Below are positions 13,447 to 24,823 of a stretch of DNA of 64,000 nucleotides, piece after piece. Location: the NCBI GenBank assembly GCA_905182985.1, contig CAJJDN010000134.1:138749-202748 (forward strand). Reading direction: 5' to 3'. Numbering within the stretch: the stretch's first letter is position 1; every line of letters begins with the position of its first letter. Position numbers and translations under genes: made by a program. This DNA is from Paramecium sonneborni. Taxonomy: Eukaryota > Ciliophora > Oligohymenophorea > Peniculida > Parameciidae. The notes under the pieces were generated by a model. It saw only the letters and a program-made list of their open reading frames with translations. It searched no databases and was not told the origin of the DNA.

Positions 13447-14364
13447 ATGCAATAATTGTCTCTTAATAACATTCCTCAAATTTTGTTCCCCTTACCTATT
13501 GTTAAATCCCATTATGAAATCCAACATCTTTAAGACTTAAGAAATGAACAAGAAAATCAAATCTTATAAGATCATTCCAAATTACTTAAAGAGAAAACTC
13601 CTATTCGACGAGATTAAACTTTATAATAAAAAAATAAGAGACAATCAACTCTTTCTTAAGTACTTAAAAATAGCATTAGAAAAATTGCTGAATTTTAAAG
13701 TTATTCCTAAGAACAAATGCTTAATTCTCAACATTCTTTACATCACAATACTATTGATTGTTCAATTAATTATAAATAGCTAAATAAGCATATTATAACT
13801 GAATAATAGTTTCAAATCAAATAAAATCAAATCTAACAAATGATTAGAGAAAAACTATATTCTTCTTATTGTAATTCAATATAAAAACAATCCAAATTTA
13901 ATGAAAACTTATTTTAAAAAATTAATTAACTAGCTCCATTCATATCTTAAGATAAAATTTTACATTAACCTTAAATCAAAAGAATGAATTAATTTATCAA
14001 AGTTAGATCTTAATCAATTTCTCTTAATCCTAACACTATTTAACTTAATACTAATAAAATTAATTCTATCTAAAACAGTGTTTAAAGAATACAATCTTTA
14101 CCGAGAAATGAAAAATAATAAAAATAGAAATTCAAAAATAAATAATAAACAGAGAGTTAAGAATTATTTGAAAATAAAGATGCTAATAGAATTATTCATA
14201 AACTAAATCAAAAAACTAATAAATTATTAAATGAATCTTATCCTGAAATTGATCCTACTCCTATTGTAGATTATTAAAAATAAATACTTAGCCATATTGA
14301 ACTCAGAAACTCTACAAAAAAGAAACTCATTGATAGTTTTTAAGAAATCATACATTAATATTGA
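13447..14364 (+). CDS. Gln/Asn-rich hypothetical protein
   Basis: A 305-residue code-6 frame without introns runs from ATG 13447-13449 to TGA 14362-14364. The start reads MQQLSLNNIPQILFPLPIVK. The body is rich in Gln, Asn, Lys and Ser with predicted helical stretches, and the end reads ...RNSTKKKLIDSFQEIIHQY. No known domain is visible. Another frame of the same DNA gives a shorter protein (79 residues from 13544), but only this frame stays open throughout. The last 570 bp recur exactly at 14880-15449 beyond the N gap. Function unknown. Confidence 0.6.
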
Positions 14365-14798
14365 AAAATAAATAATTTCATTTTTAAATAAATATCATAC
14401 CAAAAAATTTTCAATATCTTACATTAACATTTTTTCTGATTAATATATTTTTCTCTTTTTTACTATTATAACCTCCTCATCATTATTTTATTCTAATGTT
14501 TGAAAATTACTTAAATACTCTTTAATTTTTAACTCTCCGCAATCTAATCCCTTAGATTACCTAATATTCTTTTTCCTCAAAATATTCTTCGTTCCTGGAG
14601 GTCTTCCAAGTTTTCTCTTTAGATAAAATTCATCTAATACTTATGACTTTATTTTCTTCACTTTCTCCTAAAGTGAATTCTTAAGATTTTCATCATCGTA
14701 TTTTATATTTATTAATTCCTTATTTTAAAATGATAAAAGATTTCTTAACAACTTTGAAATCTTTTCATATTATGCTTAATAATTCATAATCTAATCTT
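13795..14798. repeat. Left copy of a 1,004-bp exact duplicate flanking the N gap
   Basis: Bases 13795-14798 recur at 14880-15883 with a constant offset of 1,085 and no difference seen in the stretches compared. The copy covers the 3' part of the Gln/Asn-rich gene and the 3' end of the AT-hook gene. Its right edge is the N run itself, which is the usual mark of overlapping contig ends placed side by side rather than merged. Confidence 0.9.
14395..14798 (-). pseudogene. Truncated copy of the AT-hook protein 3' end
   Basis: This is the left duplicate of the last 404 bp of the gene at 15480-17354, from its TGA (14395-14397) up to the gap. It contains the AT-hook GRPPGTKN but has no 5' part, because the N run interrupts it. 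It is most likely an assembly product rather than a biological pseudogene. Confidence 0.7.
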
Positions 14799-14879
14799 NN
14801 NNNNNNNNNNNNNNNNNNNNNNNNNNNNNNNNNNNNNNNNNNNNNNNNNNNNNNNNNNNNNNNNNNNNNNNNNNNNNNN
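14799..14879. other. Sequence gap, 81 N
   Basis: Run of 81 undetermined bases between two identical 1,004-bp flanks. If the flanks are one locus, no sequence is missing and the gap should be closed by merging. Confidence 0.98.
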
Positions 14880-15883
14880 ATAACTGAATAATAGTTTCAA
14901 ATCAAATAAAATCAAATCTAACAAATGATTAGAGAAAAACTATATTCTTCTTATTGTAATTCAATATAAAAACAATCCAAATTTAATGAAAACTTATTTT
15001 AAAAAATTAATTAACTAGCTCCATTCATATCTTAAGATAAAATTTTACATTAACCTTAAATCAAAAGAATGAATTAATTTATCAAAGTTAGATCTTAATC
15101 AATTTCTCTTAATCCTAACACTATTTAACTTAATACTAATAAAATTAATTCTATCTAAAACAGTGTTTAAAGAATACAATCTTTACCGAGAAATGAAAAA
15201 TAATAAAAATAGAAATTCAAAAATAAATAATAAACAGAGAGTTAAGAATTATTTGAAAATAAAGATGCTAATAGAATTATTCATAAACTAAATCAAAAAA
15301 CTAATAAATTATTAAATGAATCTTATCCTGAAATTGATCCTACTCCTATTGTAGATTATTAAAAATAAATACTTAGCCATATTGAACTCAGAAACTCTAC
15401 AAAAAAGAAACTCATTGATAGTTTTTAAGAAATCATACATTAATATTGAAAAATAAATAATTTCATTTTTAAATAAATATCATACCAAAAAATTTTCAAT
15501 ATCTTACATTAACATTTTTTCTGATTAATATATTTTTCTCTTTTTTACTATTATAACCTCCTCATCATTATTTTATTCTAATGTTTGAAAATTACTTAAA
15601 TACTCTTTAATTTTTAACTCTCCGCAATCTAATCCCTTAGATTACCTAATATTCTTTTTCCTCAAAATATTCTTCGTTCCTGGAGGTCTTCCAAGTTTTC
15701 TCTTTAGATAAAATTCATCTAATACTTATGACTTTATTTTCTTCACTTTCTCCTAAAGTGAATTCTTAAGATTTTCATCATCGTATTTTATATTTATTAA
15801 TTCCTTATTTTAAAATGATAAAAGATTTCTTAACAACTTTGAAATCTTTTCATATTATGCTTAATAATTCATAATCTAATCTT
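14880..15883. repeat. Right copy of the 1,004-bp exact duplicate
   Basis: Identical to 13795-14798. It begins directly after the N run. Positions 14880-15449 repeat the 3' part of the Gln/Asn-rich gene without its start, and 15480-15883 are the intact 3' end of the AT-hook gene, which continues rightwards without a break. Confidence 0.9.
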
Positions 15884-17354
15884 TAGGATATGATAAATAA
15901 AATTAAATATTAGATCTTGTGTCTTCTTCATTTATTCTCTTTTCTACATCATTTATTATTAAAGATTGATATTATTCTATTATTTTTAACATTTAAATTA
16001 CTATTTCCCATTAATCAAAATCTTATTTCTATAATTGTTGATTATAGAAAGTTCTTGAATACATTTTCGATTTACTAATTTATTAAAAATTATAATGAAC
16101 TTATGATAAAAATAAAAGAAAAATCTAATTTTCTTAACATTCTATAACAAACTCTTTAGTAATATTTAAAATATTTAAATTATTTGGATCTTTTAAATTT
16201 AAGTAAGATATTATTGGAGGAAATGGAAATTAAAATTTTATCATTTCACTAAATACTTTATTTATAGTCAATAAAGATTCTACTAATTATTAAGCATTTA
16301 ATTCTTTTCTTTCATGATTTTTGAAAAAGTATTTTTTTATAAACTATGGAATTTCTATTGAATCAAACTTCATTAGAGAATATTCAACACTATTACAAAA
16401 TTAAATAATTTTATTTAAAATCTAATAAAATTCATCAGCATAATCAATATGCAGGTGGAATTTTTTTAAATCAGAATATAATTACTTAAATTTTTATGAT
16501 TCAATCACATCTTTTAATTCATTTATTAGATAATTTTTCTATTAATAGATTAGATTCAAATTCTATGAAAACAATGAAAAATTATTCTCCTTTAACATAT
16601 CTTCATATTCTTCAAATATTTTATCCCTGTAGCTTTACATTTAAGTTAATTTAAGTGTATTAAAATTAATTAATTAATCTACATTTAAAAGATAATTCAA
16701 ATTTGAAAGTTGCCTTTTTGAGTAAAGTTCTTTAAATATCTCTTTGAAGATAGAAAATTCTAGACAAAATAATTATTATTTTTAATTCAAGTACAAACGT
16801 GTACAAAGTAATAGAGATATTAATGGAATTTTGTTTTTAATTGCCATTCCTATCACTATGATTTAGGCTTTAAAGTAAATGTAGTATCTATAATCTTCTG
16901 TAATATAATTTATTTTTGGTGTATTTTAAATTAAATTCTAAATTTAATCTAATATTGTTTTATGATTGAAATTATTAGATTTGCTAGCATCATACATTTT
17001 ATAGTAAAAATTTAAGAAGGAGTTAGATTTAAAGATATCATCATTTATAATAATATCATTCAATTAAAGAAGTTCTAATTATTTTATGATAATTTCCTAT
17101 TCTGTCATTTCTTAGACTTCTTATTTTAATTATTGAGTTTCTTGAATCTTTAATAGATTCTTAAGTAATGATTCATTCTTTTTTATATAAATAGTCTTTC
17201 TTGTATCTGAGAAATTCAAAAAACTCAGAATTTTAGGAAATGCAATATTTTCGAATGTTAATTAGTTTAGAATCATCATAATTTTTTAGTCTCTCTGTAT
17301 GAATGTTGATTAATCAGAGTTACTTCCAATTTAAATACTTTCAATCGAAATCAT
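15480..17354 (-). CDS. AT-hook protein, helical, 624 residues
   Basis: A single intronless code-6 frame from ATG 17354-17352 to TGA 15482-15480. Near residue 550 it contains KRKLGRPPGTKN, an AT-hook core (G-R-P flanked by basic residues) that binds the minor groove of A+T-rich DNA. The remaining 550 residues are helical and Gln/Asn/Leu-rich, with a more hydrophobic middle (QFPFPPIISYLNLKDPNNL) that I do not recognise. The C-terminus is acidic then basic (EEVIIVKKRKIY). A chromatin or nuclear role is inferred from the AT-hook alone. The 3' end is duplicated left of the N gap. The single long open frame supports the gene strongly, the function only weakly. Confidence 0.7.
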
Positions 17355-17685
17355 ACTTTAAATAAAGTTTTTTTCATTTAATAAATGTTTGACTATAAAT
17401 CATTCTAAAATTAATCAAAACTAAAAATAAGAGTGAAAATAATTAGCAATATTTAAGAAATTAATTTAATATATTATAATTAATAGAAATAGCGATTTTA
17501 TAGATTGTATTAATATTGATCATGATATATGAATTAATGCATAATAAATTAAATTACTGAATAATGTAATCATAAAATGAAATTTTTGTATTTTTCATTA
17601 ATAAAAATAACCCTTCAAATTATAAATGAGTTAAGAGAAGATAAAAAGATATAAGCTAACTTTGTTTTAATTATAGAAATACAAT
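17355..17685. promoter_or_regulatory. Divergent intergenic region, 331 bp
   Basis: A+T-rich spacer between the starts of the AT-hook gene (leftward) and the ankyrin-kinase gene (rightward). It must hold both promoters. No defined element could be picked out by eye. Confidence 0.4.
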
Positions 17686-19802
17686 ATGAAATCTGAAGAA
17701 AGGGTTATTATAAATACATCTGCAAATTTTAAAGCTTTTTCTCCAAAAGAATCTCCATAGATTAATTCTATTCGGAATCGTACTAAACTATCACTAGAAA
17801 GATCGCGATCCTCTCATAGAATCGAAAACATTATAATCTAAAACAAAAAGAAGATTTCCAAAAATGATCTGAATAATTACAATAAACATATAGACTTCGT
17901 TAATTAGAGTTCTAATTTTATTTAAGAAATGAAAAAAAAGATTGATTTAAAATTTTTGAAGGAATGTAAAGCTAATAATGCTGATATTTGTCTTTAATTA
18001 CTAGAACCTACAATGGTTCATTAGATTTGTAATTTATTTAGTTTGATATATTAGTAAATATCTCTTCATCGATTCCAATTAATGGAGATTTAAAAGCTAA
18101 TTTAAATGTTTAAGATGCAAATAAAAATACCGCTTTACATATAGCAGTGAAAAATGATAACATTTAATTAGTTTAAGCCTTAATATATAAGGAAATTAAT
18201 ATAGAGATTGAAAATTTAGAAAAGATGACATCGTTAATACTGGCTAGTTATCAGTAAATTATTTATTTAATTAAAAAAAAGTGGAAATATAGAAATATTC
18301 AAAATTTTAATAGATGCAGGAGCATAAATAAATCATTAGGATATGTATGGAAATACATCACTTCATTATGCTTGTAAATTTAATCGAAAAGAAATTGTAG
18401 AAATTATTCTAAAATTGAATAATCTGATTTTTATACCAAATAATGATTCTAAGTATCCAGACTATTATATTAATGATTCTGAAATTCTTAGATTATTTAC
18501 TCAATTTTAAGTTGAACATAAAAGTAATTAGTTTTAAAATATAGATAGAAAAAAGATCAAAAGAAATATAGATATAAAATATAAAAATGGAATATTATTG
18601 CAAATCAGATAAATTTAAGGCAAATTAATTTAAATAATAATAATCTCCAATTAATAATTTATCTTTAGAAACTAATAAAGAAAGTAAATAAGGGATTCTT
18701 AAGCATATAAGAAATTATAATAAAATTGAAAAAAAAGGGAATGCCAATACTCCTTCAACATTAGATTCAATATCAATGAAATAATCAAAAAGAGAAGAAA
18801 AGATAAATCCATAATAATTTTAAGTATTGGGTTTATTAGGTAAGGGAAGTTTTGGAGAGGTTTATTTAGTGAAAAAAAATAAAAAGTTATACGCAATGAA
18901 AGTACTTCTTAAGAATATGATCTTCAGTAATTATATAAATATATGAAAGAATAAAATATTTGTAGATATGCATTAACTGAAAGAAATGTGTTATCTGTGA
19001 CATCACATCCATTTATAGTGAAATTAAGGTATGCTTTTTAGACAGAAGATAAATTATTTATGATATTAGATTATTGTCCAGGTGGAGATCTTGGAATGTT
19101 ACTAGGTAAAATAAAGAGATTTCCTGAAGAACTAGTAAGATTATATGCCTGTGAAATTATTTTGGCATTAGAGGATCTTCATAAACGAGATATAATATTT
19201 CGTGATTTAAAACCAGATAATATTTTGGTAGATAAAGATGGACATGTTTTATTAACAGATTTTGGATTATCTAAAGAAGGAATAGAGAGATCAAATGTAG
19301 GAACTAAATCATTTTGTGGTTCTGTTGCATATTTAGCACCAGAAATATTAAAAAGATAAGGTCATGGTAAAGCTGTAGATTGGTATTTACTTGGAGTAGT
19401 AATCTATGAACTATTAGTGGGATTACCTCCTTATTATGCAGATAATAGAGAAACATTATTTGATAACATAGAAAATGCAAGTTTGAAAATTCCTTAATAT
19501 ATTACAATGGAATGTAGAACTTTATTAAAATCAGTAAGATAGATATATAATATTAGTTATTGGAAAGAAATCCAAATAAACGTTTAGGATCTGGATTAGG
19601 GGATTCATAAGAAATAAAAGATCATCCTTATTTTGCAAATATTGATTGGGAGTAAGTATTAAAGAGAGAATTATAATTACCAAAACCTGATTATAATCTT
19701 AAATTAAAAGCAATAGGAGATTATAATGTTTTTGATTTGTAAGACTTTAGAGAGTTTGAATAGAATCACGTAAATGGATGGTCATATGTTCAAACAGAAT
19801 GA
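17686..19802 (+). CDS. Ankyrin-repeat AGC-type protein kinase
   Basis: 663 residues after removing introns 18029-18054, 18254-18281, 18524-18548, 18927-18949 and 19534-19556; stop 19800-19802. A Ser/Arg-rich N-terminus is followed by at least two ankyrin repeats (NKNTALHIAVKNDNIQLV, then YGNTSLHYACKFNRKEIVE) at roughly residues 130-240. A kinase domain follows: GKGSFGEV loop, AMK lysine, FRDLKPDN catalytic loop, DFG, and SFCGSVAYLAPE activation segment. The C-terminal tail (NVFDLQDFREFEQ) resembles the AGC extension. All catalytic residues are present; F before RD is close to the YRD usual in AGC kinases. It phosphorylates Ser/Thr by family; substrates are unknown. The gene converges on the EF-hand gene, 33 bp between stops. 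Confidence 0.85.
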
Positions 19803-19835
19803 AATATTATGATTATATTGTATTAACTAAATAAT

Positions 19836-20203
19836 TCAATATTATGATGGTTGTCTATCAGATTTGGCACCAAAGAATTTCAGACACAATTATTCAATGT
19901 CTTCTAAAGTAACTCTCCCTGTTCCCTTTCCTATTATTTAATATTTTAAATACTATCTAAAATTCTAGAATATGAAGCTATATCTGTAGGAGTTGGATTG
20001 AATCCTTTATTCATTGCTCTATAACAATCACTTAACATATATCCAACTTCAAAAGAATCAATGTTTCCATCTGAGTTGCCATCATAAAGAGCAAGAATTC
20101 TTTAAGCTAACTATTTGCATTATTCTGGATCTAAAACACCACCAAAATTAACAGCATCTGTTATTTGATAATGTGAATATTTGATTTGCTTGTTTGGGTC
20201 CAT
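19836..20203 (-). CDS. Small EF-hand calcium-binding protein
   Basis: 114 residues with one intron (19931-19953). Start ATG 20203-20201, stop TGA 19838-19836. One canonical EF-hand loop is clear: DGNSDGNIDSFE, with Asp/Asn/Asp, Gly, Ile and the -Z Glu in place. A second loop (DRKGTGRVTLED, followed by IEQLCLKFFG) keeps the helix-loop-helix shape but lacks several acidic ligands, so it probably binds Ca2+ weakly or not at all. The size matches single-domain calmodulin-like proteins. Partner unknown. Confidence 0.72.
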
Positions 20204-20713
20204 CAAAAACTGTTAATTAATTATTGTATATAAATACTCAAATTCAAATACTTTTAGTATGTCAATTCAATCATAAATTTTTTAGTAAATATTTTTTAAA
20301 CCATTTCCTTATAGAAAACATTATTTATTACATTTTCATACATTTCTTGTGATCTTTCATTAAATTTTATTGTCTTTTAATTTTTGTTATCAAAATATAT
20401 TTCATTCCATACATACCTTCATTATTTTCTTAAGAAATTAAAATTCTTGCGAAAACAATAATTCAGTGATACCTAATCAGTTATCACTTTCAAAAATATT
20501 GAAATGAAAAAAAAAGAACACTCAATATTTCTATCGTAAATTATGAATTCTTTATAACTTATTGATTAGTAGATATAAACAAATTATATGTAATACAAAT
20601 TCTGGCACGAATACTCATACTAAATATATAAAAAATAGTATGCTAGAAGCTATTAATTATATGAAATCATATATTTTAATACTTTTTATAAAATATAAAA
20701 ATAATGTAAAAAA
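20204..20713. other. Gene-free stretch, 510 bp
   Basis: A+T-rich spacer between the EF-hand start and the CCT-motif gene stop, both on the minus strand. A plus-strand frame beginning at 20562 that overlaps it is a shadow of the CCT gene plus spacer. Nothing else was recognised. Confidence 0.5.
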
Positions 20714-21307
20714 TCAAAGTAATTTAAACAGTATTTATTTATTTTGTATTCTTTTTTTAATCTCTCCAGGCATTAGCTTGTCAATTTTATCTAATATTTA
20801 TCCTTTATCTAAATGTTTTATTTTTTTTATGCCATTTATTTTTATGTTATTATTTTTAATCCTTATGTAATGGTTCCCTAATATTTTATGTATTTTTATT
20901 ATTTTTTTCTCTTCCTCACAATTCAAAAATTAACCATTAAAACGTAAGCGTCTATCTGCAATTTATTTTCGACATTCATAAAGAGTCCTATTCATCCACA
21001 TTCTCTTTTTTGCTCTATACCTCTATAAACATTCCTTGCGAATAAAATTTTTATCATTTATTTTTTCTTCAGCTTAAGGTATTACAACCATACTGTCTAA
21101 TTTAGATTCTTATATCGTTGATTAAGTTTCATTTGAGATGAGATAATTATTAAGAACATTCATTTTCTGTAAAAGTAATTGCTACTATTGTAACACTAAA
21201 TTTAATACAGACTATTTCCCTAAGAATTTTATTAACTCGTTTTTCAGCTCCAAACTGATCTATCCTAAATCATCAATGAATTGAGGATAGTTGTATAGAT
21301 ATTGCAT
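20714..21307 (-). CDS. CCT-motif protein, 197 residues
   Basis: A single intronless frame runs from ATG 21307-21305 to TGA 20716-20714. Residues about 89-130 match the CCT (CONSTANS, CO-like, TOC1) motif: RKECLQRYRAKKRMW, then RTLYECRKQIADRRLRF and NGQF, with the basic/Tyr/Cys-Arg-Lys/Ala-Asp-Arg pattern in the right order. In plants this motif gives nuclear import and contact with NF-Y-type DNA-binding partners; in ciliates its role is not established. The N-terminal 80 residues are Leu/Gln-rich and the C-terminal 65 are very basic (GIKKIKHLDKGQILDKIDKL). A nuclear regulatory role is inferred. Confidence 0.68.
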
Positions 21308-21498
21308 TTGTATTTTCTAATTAATGTATTAGAAAAAAATAGGATTATTCGATCATTTTAAATCCAGAAAACATTGTTCTCAGAATAAAAATGCGATGGG
21401 CCCCCTTTACTTTTTAATTAAATAATTTTGGGATAACCCTTATTCTCGATTATATTAGCCATAATAATGAGACCTTCATATTATATATAAAAATATAT

Positions 21499-22659
21499 TC
21501 ATTATTCAATTTCTCTTTTATGGCCACATCCTCCACAGTATTTATGTCCTTATTGCATCTTATTTCCACATTATGTACAAAATTTAGATTAACCTTTCAA
21601 TTAGATATCAGTTTCCTTGAGAATCTTTTTCATTTATGGTTGCTGAGTGATGATGGCAGGCAAAACAGGTTCTACTTTTTTTGGTTTAGGTAAATTAGCT
21701 TTATTTTTTAATTTAAGTTCTTTAGCTGATATTAATAATATTACTAAATTATTCTTTGCTGATCAATTTTTCACAAATAGGAACATGACGGAGTGCAGCT
21801 TTAGGATTAAATTTTCGAAAACAATGAGGACATTCAGTATCTGATAGAGCAGTTGCCCTTGTTTAACAATCCATAAAACCTAATATAAAATTCTATTTAT
21901 TACCAAATCCTGTATAGATAGCTTTCTTTAATTCTGGTAACTATCTTTTTTAAACTTCAGCAGTTTTCATCAAACTCTAAGCATGAAAAGATTGCTTTGT
22001 TTGATCAATATTTTCATTTTAATTAGTAGTAGATGCAGTGCTTAACTATGTAGTTCTTTTCATTTCTTATTATTAATGTTTTTTTGGGGGTTTTGGTTTA
22101 GCTTTAATTTCTTTACATTTTGGAATATGTCTTTCAGCAACATCTTTAAATATATCTTTTAATTTTATACATCTATCAAAACGACGTTAACAATATTCAC
22201 AATACACATACTATGAATTTTCAACCAATTCTGGAGTCTTTACAGTTCTATCTTCACCACCTTCATTTTAAACCTTTATCAATTCATTCAATTTATTACC
22301 TCCTATTCTTTCTTACTTCCATGAATCATCTATTAAAATTACTTATGTTATTCTCTCCAATTATTAACTGTTTTATTTTTCACTTCTTTCTCCTTTACAT
22401 CTAACTTCTATTAAAGTTCAGCTTTCTTTTATTATTTACGTTTTATAAGCTTTTCTCTTTCTATTTATTTTTATTAAGCCTTCTCACAAACCTATCTATG
22501 CTTTCCTATCCTTTCTGTATGAAATTTACGAGAACATATCTCACATTACTCTAATTCTCCTTCTTCCATACCCTAATGCTCCTAATCTATATTCATAAAT
22601 TCATTATTTTCCTCTAAACACTCTGAATGCTCAAATTATTCCTCATCATATTCATCCAT
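21499..22659 (-). CDS. C2HC zinc-finger protein with three ZC2HC fingers and a zinc ribbon
   Basis: 371 residues after introns 22274-22299 and 21726-21744 (the latter only 19 nt). Start ATG 22659-22657, stop TGA 21501-21499. Three C-x2-C-x(n)-H-x3-C units are visible: CEICSRKFHTERIGKHRQVC near residue 39, a longer one with YCEYCQRRF...RHIPKC, and CPHCFRKFNPKAALRHVPIC. This spacing is that of the ZC2HC1/FAM164 family, found in many ciliated eukaryotes. The C-terminus holds four Cys as FCTQCGNKMQQGHKYCGGCG. Between them lie Lys/Glu/Gln-rich helices. Zinc binding is a firm inference; the biological role is not known. The acidic N-terminus starts MDEYDEEQFEH. Confidence 0.78.
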
Positions 22660-23488
22660 TAATTATTATATAATACTTTATATATCTATACAATTTATTA
22701 AAATTTATAATTCATATATATTCATATGTTTTCATATAATCTTTCCATTTTTATTTTTATCTTACTTTACAATTCAATCAACCTTATTAAAATTATTTAA
22801 CCTTATTGTTATCTTTCTTATCTCTTCATTATTTAATATATTTATTATTTTATTTATTATTCATTTGTTCTAAATATCAATAATATCTCATCTTTCTAAG
22901 TAGCTATTTATTTAAATCAATTTTATCTTTTTTCTTTTATAATTTATGTTTACTATTAAAAAATTAAATATTATTCAAAAATCTAATTCTTCAAAAATCG
23001 CTAAATTTAATTAAAATTCATCTAAATCCCTTATCAATATCAAGTTAATTATGCTCTAAAAAAACTAGAATCAAATACATAATAAATTTATTCAATATCA
23101 GTGTTTTATAAGACCAACCTATTTAGTAGTATATTTTCAATTAAAGGGTTCTTTAAAAATAATCAAAGGTGAATTTAAAAAGTTACCTTAATAAATTTTT
23201 TTCTAAATTCTAAATACTATCCTCAATTGATTTAAAATTAAAACACTGTAAAATTTTTTTGTTTTTTGAGAACAAACTATTTTGAAATATAAAAAGATTT
23301 CATTTTTGGATCATTATATAGAAATTAAAATAAAACTTTATATCTTTTTTTTATAAATAGTCAAAAAAATTGAAAAATTTTTTATTTTTTGATAAAGATC
23401 AAAAAGAAATATCAAATTAAAATATAAAATCTCCAAAATGATCAAAAAGGAATTAAAAAATTTTTATTCAGGTTGAAAATATTAATCA
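22660..23488. other. Gene-free A+T-rich stretch, 829 bp
   Basis: Very A+T-rich, with many runs of A and T and no frame that looks coding on either strand. It lies upstream of both the leftward zinc-finger gene and the rightward small gene. Confidence 0.5.
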
Positions 23489-23824
23489 ATGAATTCAAAA
23501 AATTACCCTTTATAATTAAATTCAGTTATTAGGAGGATTAAAGCATAGTATATATTTGGATTGTTGATTGCAAAAATGATTTAGAGAAATATTCATTTAA
23601 ATAAGAAGATTAGTTATTCAAAATTAGTTAATGAAGTAGAATTATAAATAAATGAAGGAAAATACAATATAAAAGAATTTTTTAAATAATTATTAATATA
23701 TTTTTTAATTATCACATAATATGAATTGAATATTATATAAAGAATTTACGAATAACTATTTAAATTTAAAAATGTAATACTTTATCTAAGTTTACATACG
23801 ATTTTCAATTATATATTTATTTGA
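23489..23824 (+). CDS. Small hypothetical protein, 111 residues
   Basis: An intronless code-6 frame from ATG 23489-23491 to TGA 23822-23824. It begins MNSKNYPLQLNSVIRRIKAQ and continues with Ile/Leu/Lys-rich helical sequence such as NKKISYSKLVNEVELQINEG. No domain is recognised. The composition looks more like protein than the flanking spacer, but the frame is short and the downstream 190 bp are featureless. It may be a decayed gene. Confidence 0.35.
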
Positions 23825-24012
23825 TTAAACATTAATTATTTTGAGCAGATTAAAAATTATTTTATAATACCTATAAATAGAAAGCATTTAAGAATCAAAA
23901 TAGAAATTAAAATATTGTTTTTCGATATTTCAAATATAAATTTGAATTCGCAATATTTAGTAAGATGTAAATTAAATTTTACATTAAATTAATTATCACA
24001 ATTAAAATTTAT

Positions 24013-24823
24013 ATGATGATTTCTAGAATTCCCTTAAGACTTGTTAGATCATTAAAGCCTCTTAATATGACACCTGTTTGTGCTCCATTCTGTTCATAAA
24101 TAGAAAAGATTAATAAAAGTATACATATTTAATATTACTAAAATTAGATGGATAAAAATTAATGAAGATCGTAGAAAAAGAACTTAAATATGAAAAAACA
24201 AATTATGTTGCTGATGACTCTGCTTTAGAATTTGTTTAAAAAGCTGGTTTCTAATTGAAAGATACTGAAGGGGATCATCTAATAACTTTAGAAAAAAAGG
24301 TTGGTGATATTAAAGTCATTGTGTAATTCTAATAAAGATAACCAAACTCTGAATTTGAAGACGAATAAGAGGAGGAAACAAATAAATAAGAAAAAGATTA
24401 AGAAAATGAAGAAGAAAAATAGGAGCCAGCTGAATATGCTGATTTCACAGTCTATCTTTAAAAAAATAATGGATAGATATTATGTTATGAATGCACAACT
24501 TCTAAAGGAGAAGTAAGTTTTATTTATAATTTAATAGATTAATGTAAATATGGTAAGTCTAGTCAAAAATTTAGAGGAACATTAAAAGATCCCTAGATAT
24601 GAAAGAGGTTTATAAGATTACTCAGGACCAGAATTCATTAGCTTAGATGAAGTATAAATATTAAATATTCTATTAGAGATTATAAATGACATTGGTTGAA
24701 TATTTAAGAGGATTCGGAATCAATGATGAACTTGGAGCATTTGTTGAACATTATTCTTTAGACAAAGAGGAGAGATTGTACATTTAATGGTTAGATCAAT
24801 TGACAACATTTTTGAAAAATTGA
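24013..24823 (+). CDS. p32/MAM33-family mitochondrial acidic matrix protein
   Basis: 243 residues after introns 24119-24147, 24513-24537 and 24652-24676; stop 24821-24823. The N-terminus (MMISRIPLRLVRSLKPLN) is a basic, hydroxylated presequence typical for mitochondrial import. The mature part has the family layout: an N-terminal amphipathic helix (VEKELKYEKTNY), strand region with GFQLKDTEGDHLITL, a highly acidic loop (Glu/Asp/Gln over about 35 residues), YADFTVYLQKNNGQILCYEC, SGPEFISLDERLQMTLVEYL and a closing EERLYIQWLDQL helix. p32/MAM33 proteins form doughnut-shaped trimers in the matrix and support mitochondrial translation and respiration. The long acidic insert is within what the family allows. 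Confidence 0.82.

Noticed and set aside
20562..20870. Plus-strand frame of 102 residues with hydrophobic end
   Set aside because: Largely antisense to the CCT-motif gene; the minus frame carries the recognisable motif.
21647..21844. Plus-strand frame of 65 residues
   Set aside because: Antisense to the zinc-finger gene.
22213..22404. Plus-strand frame of 63 residues
   Set aside because: Antisense to the zinc-finger gene.
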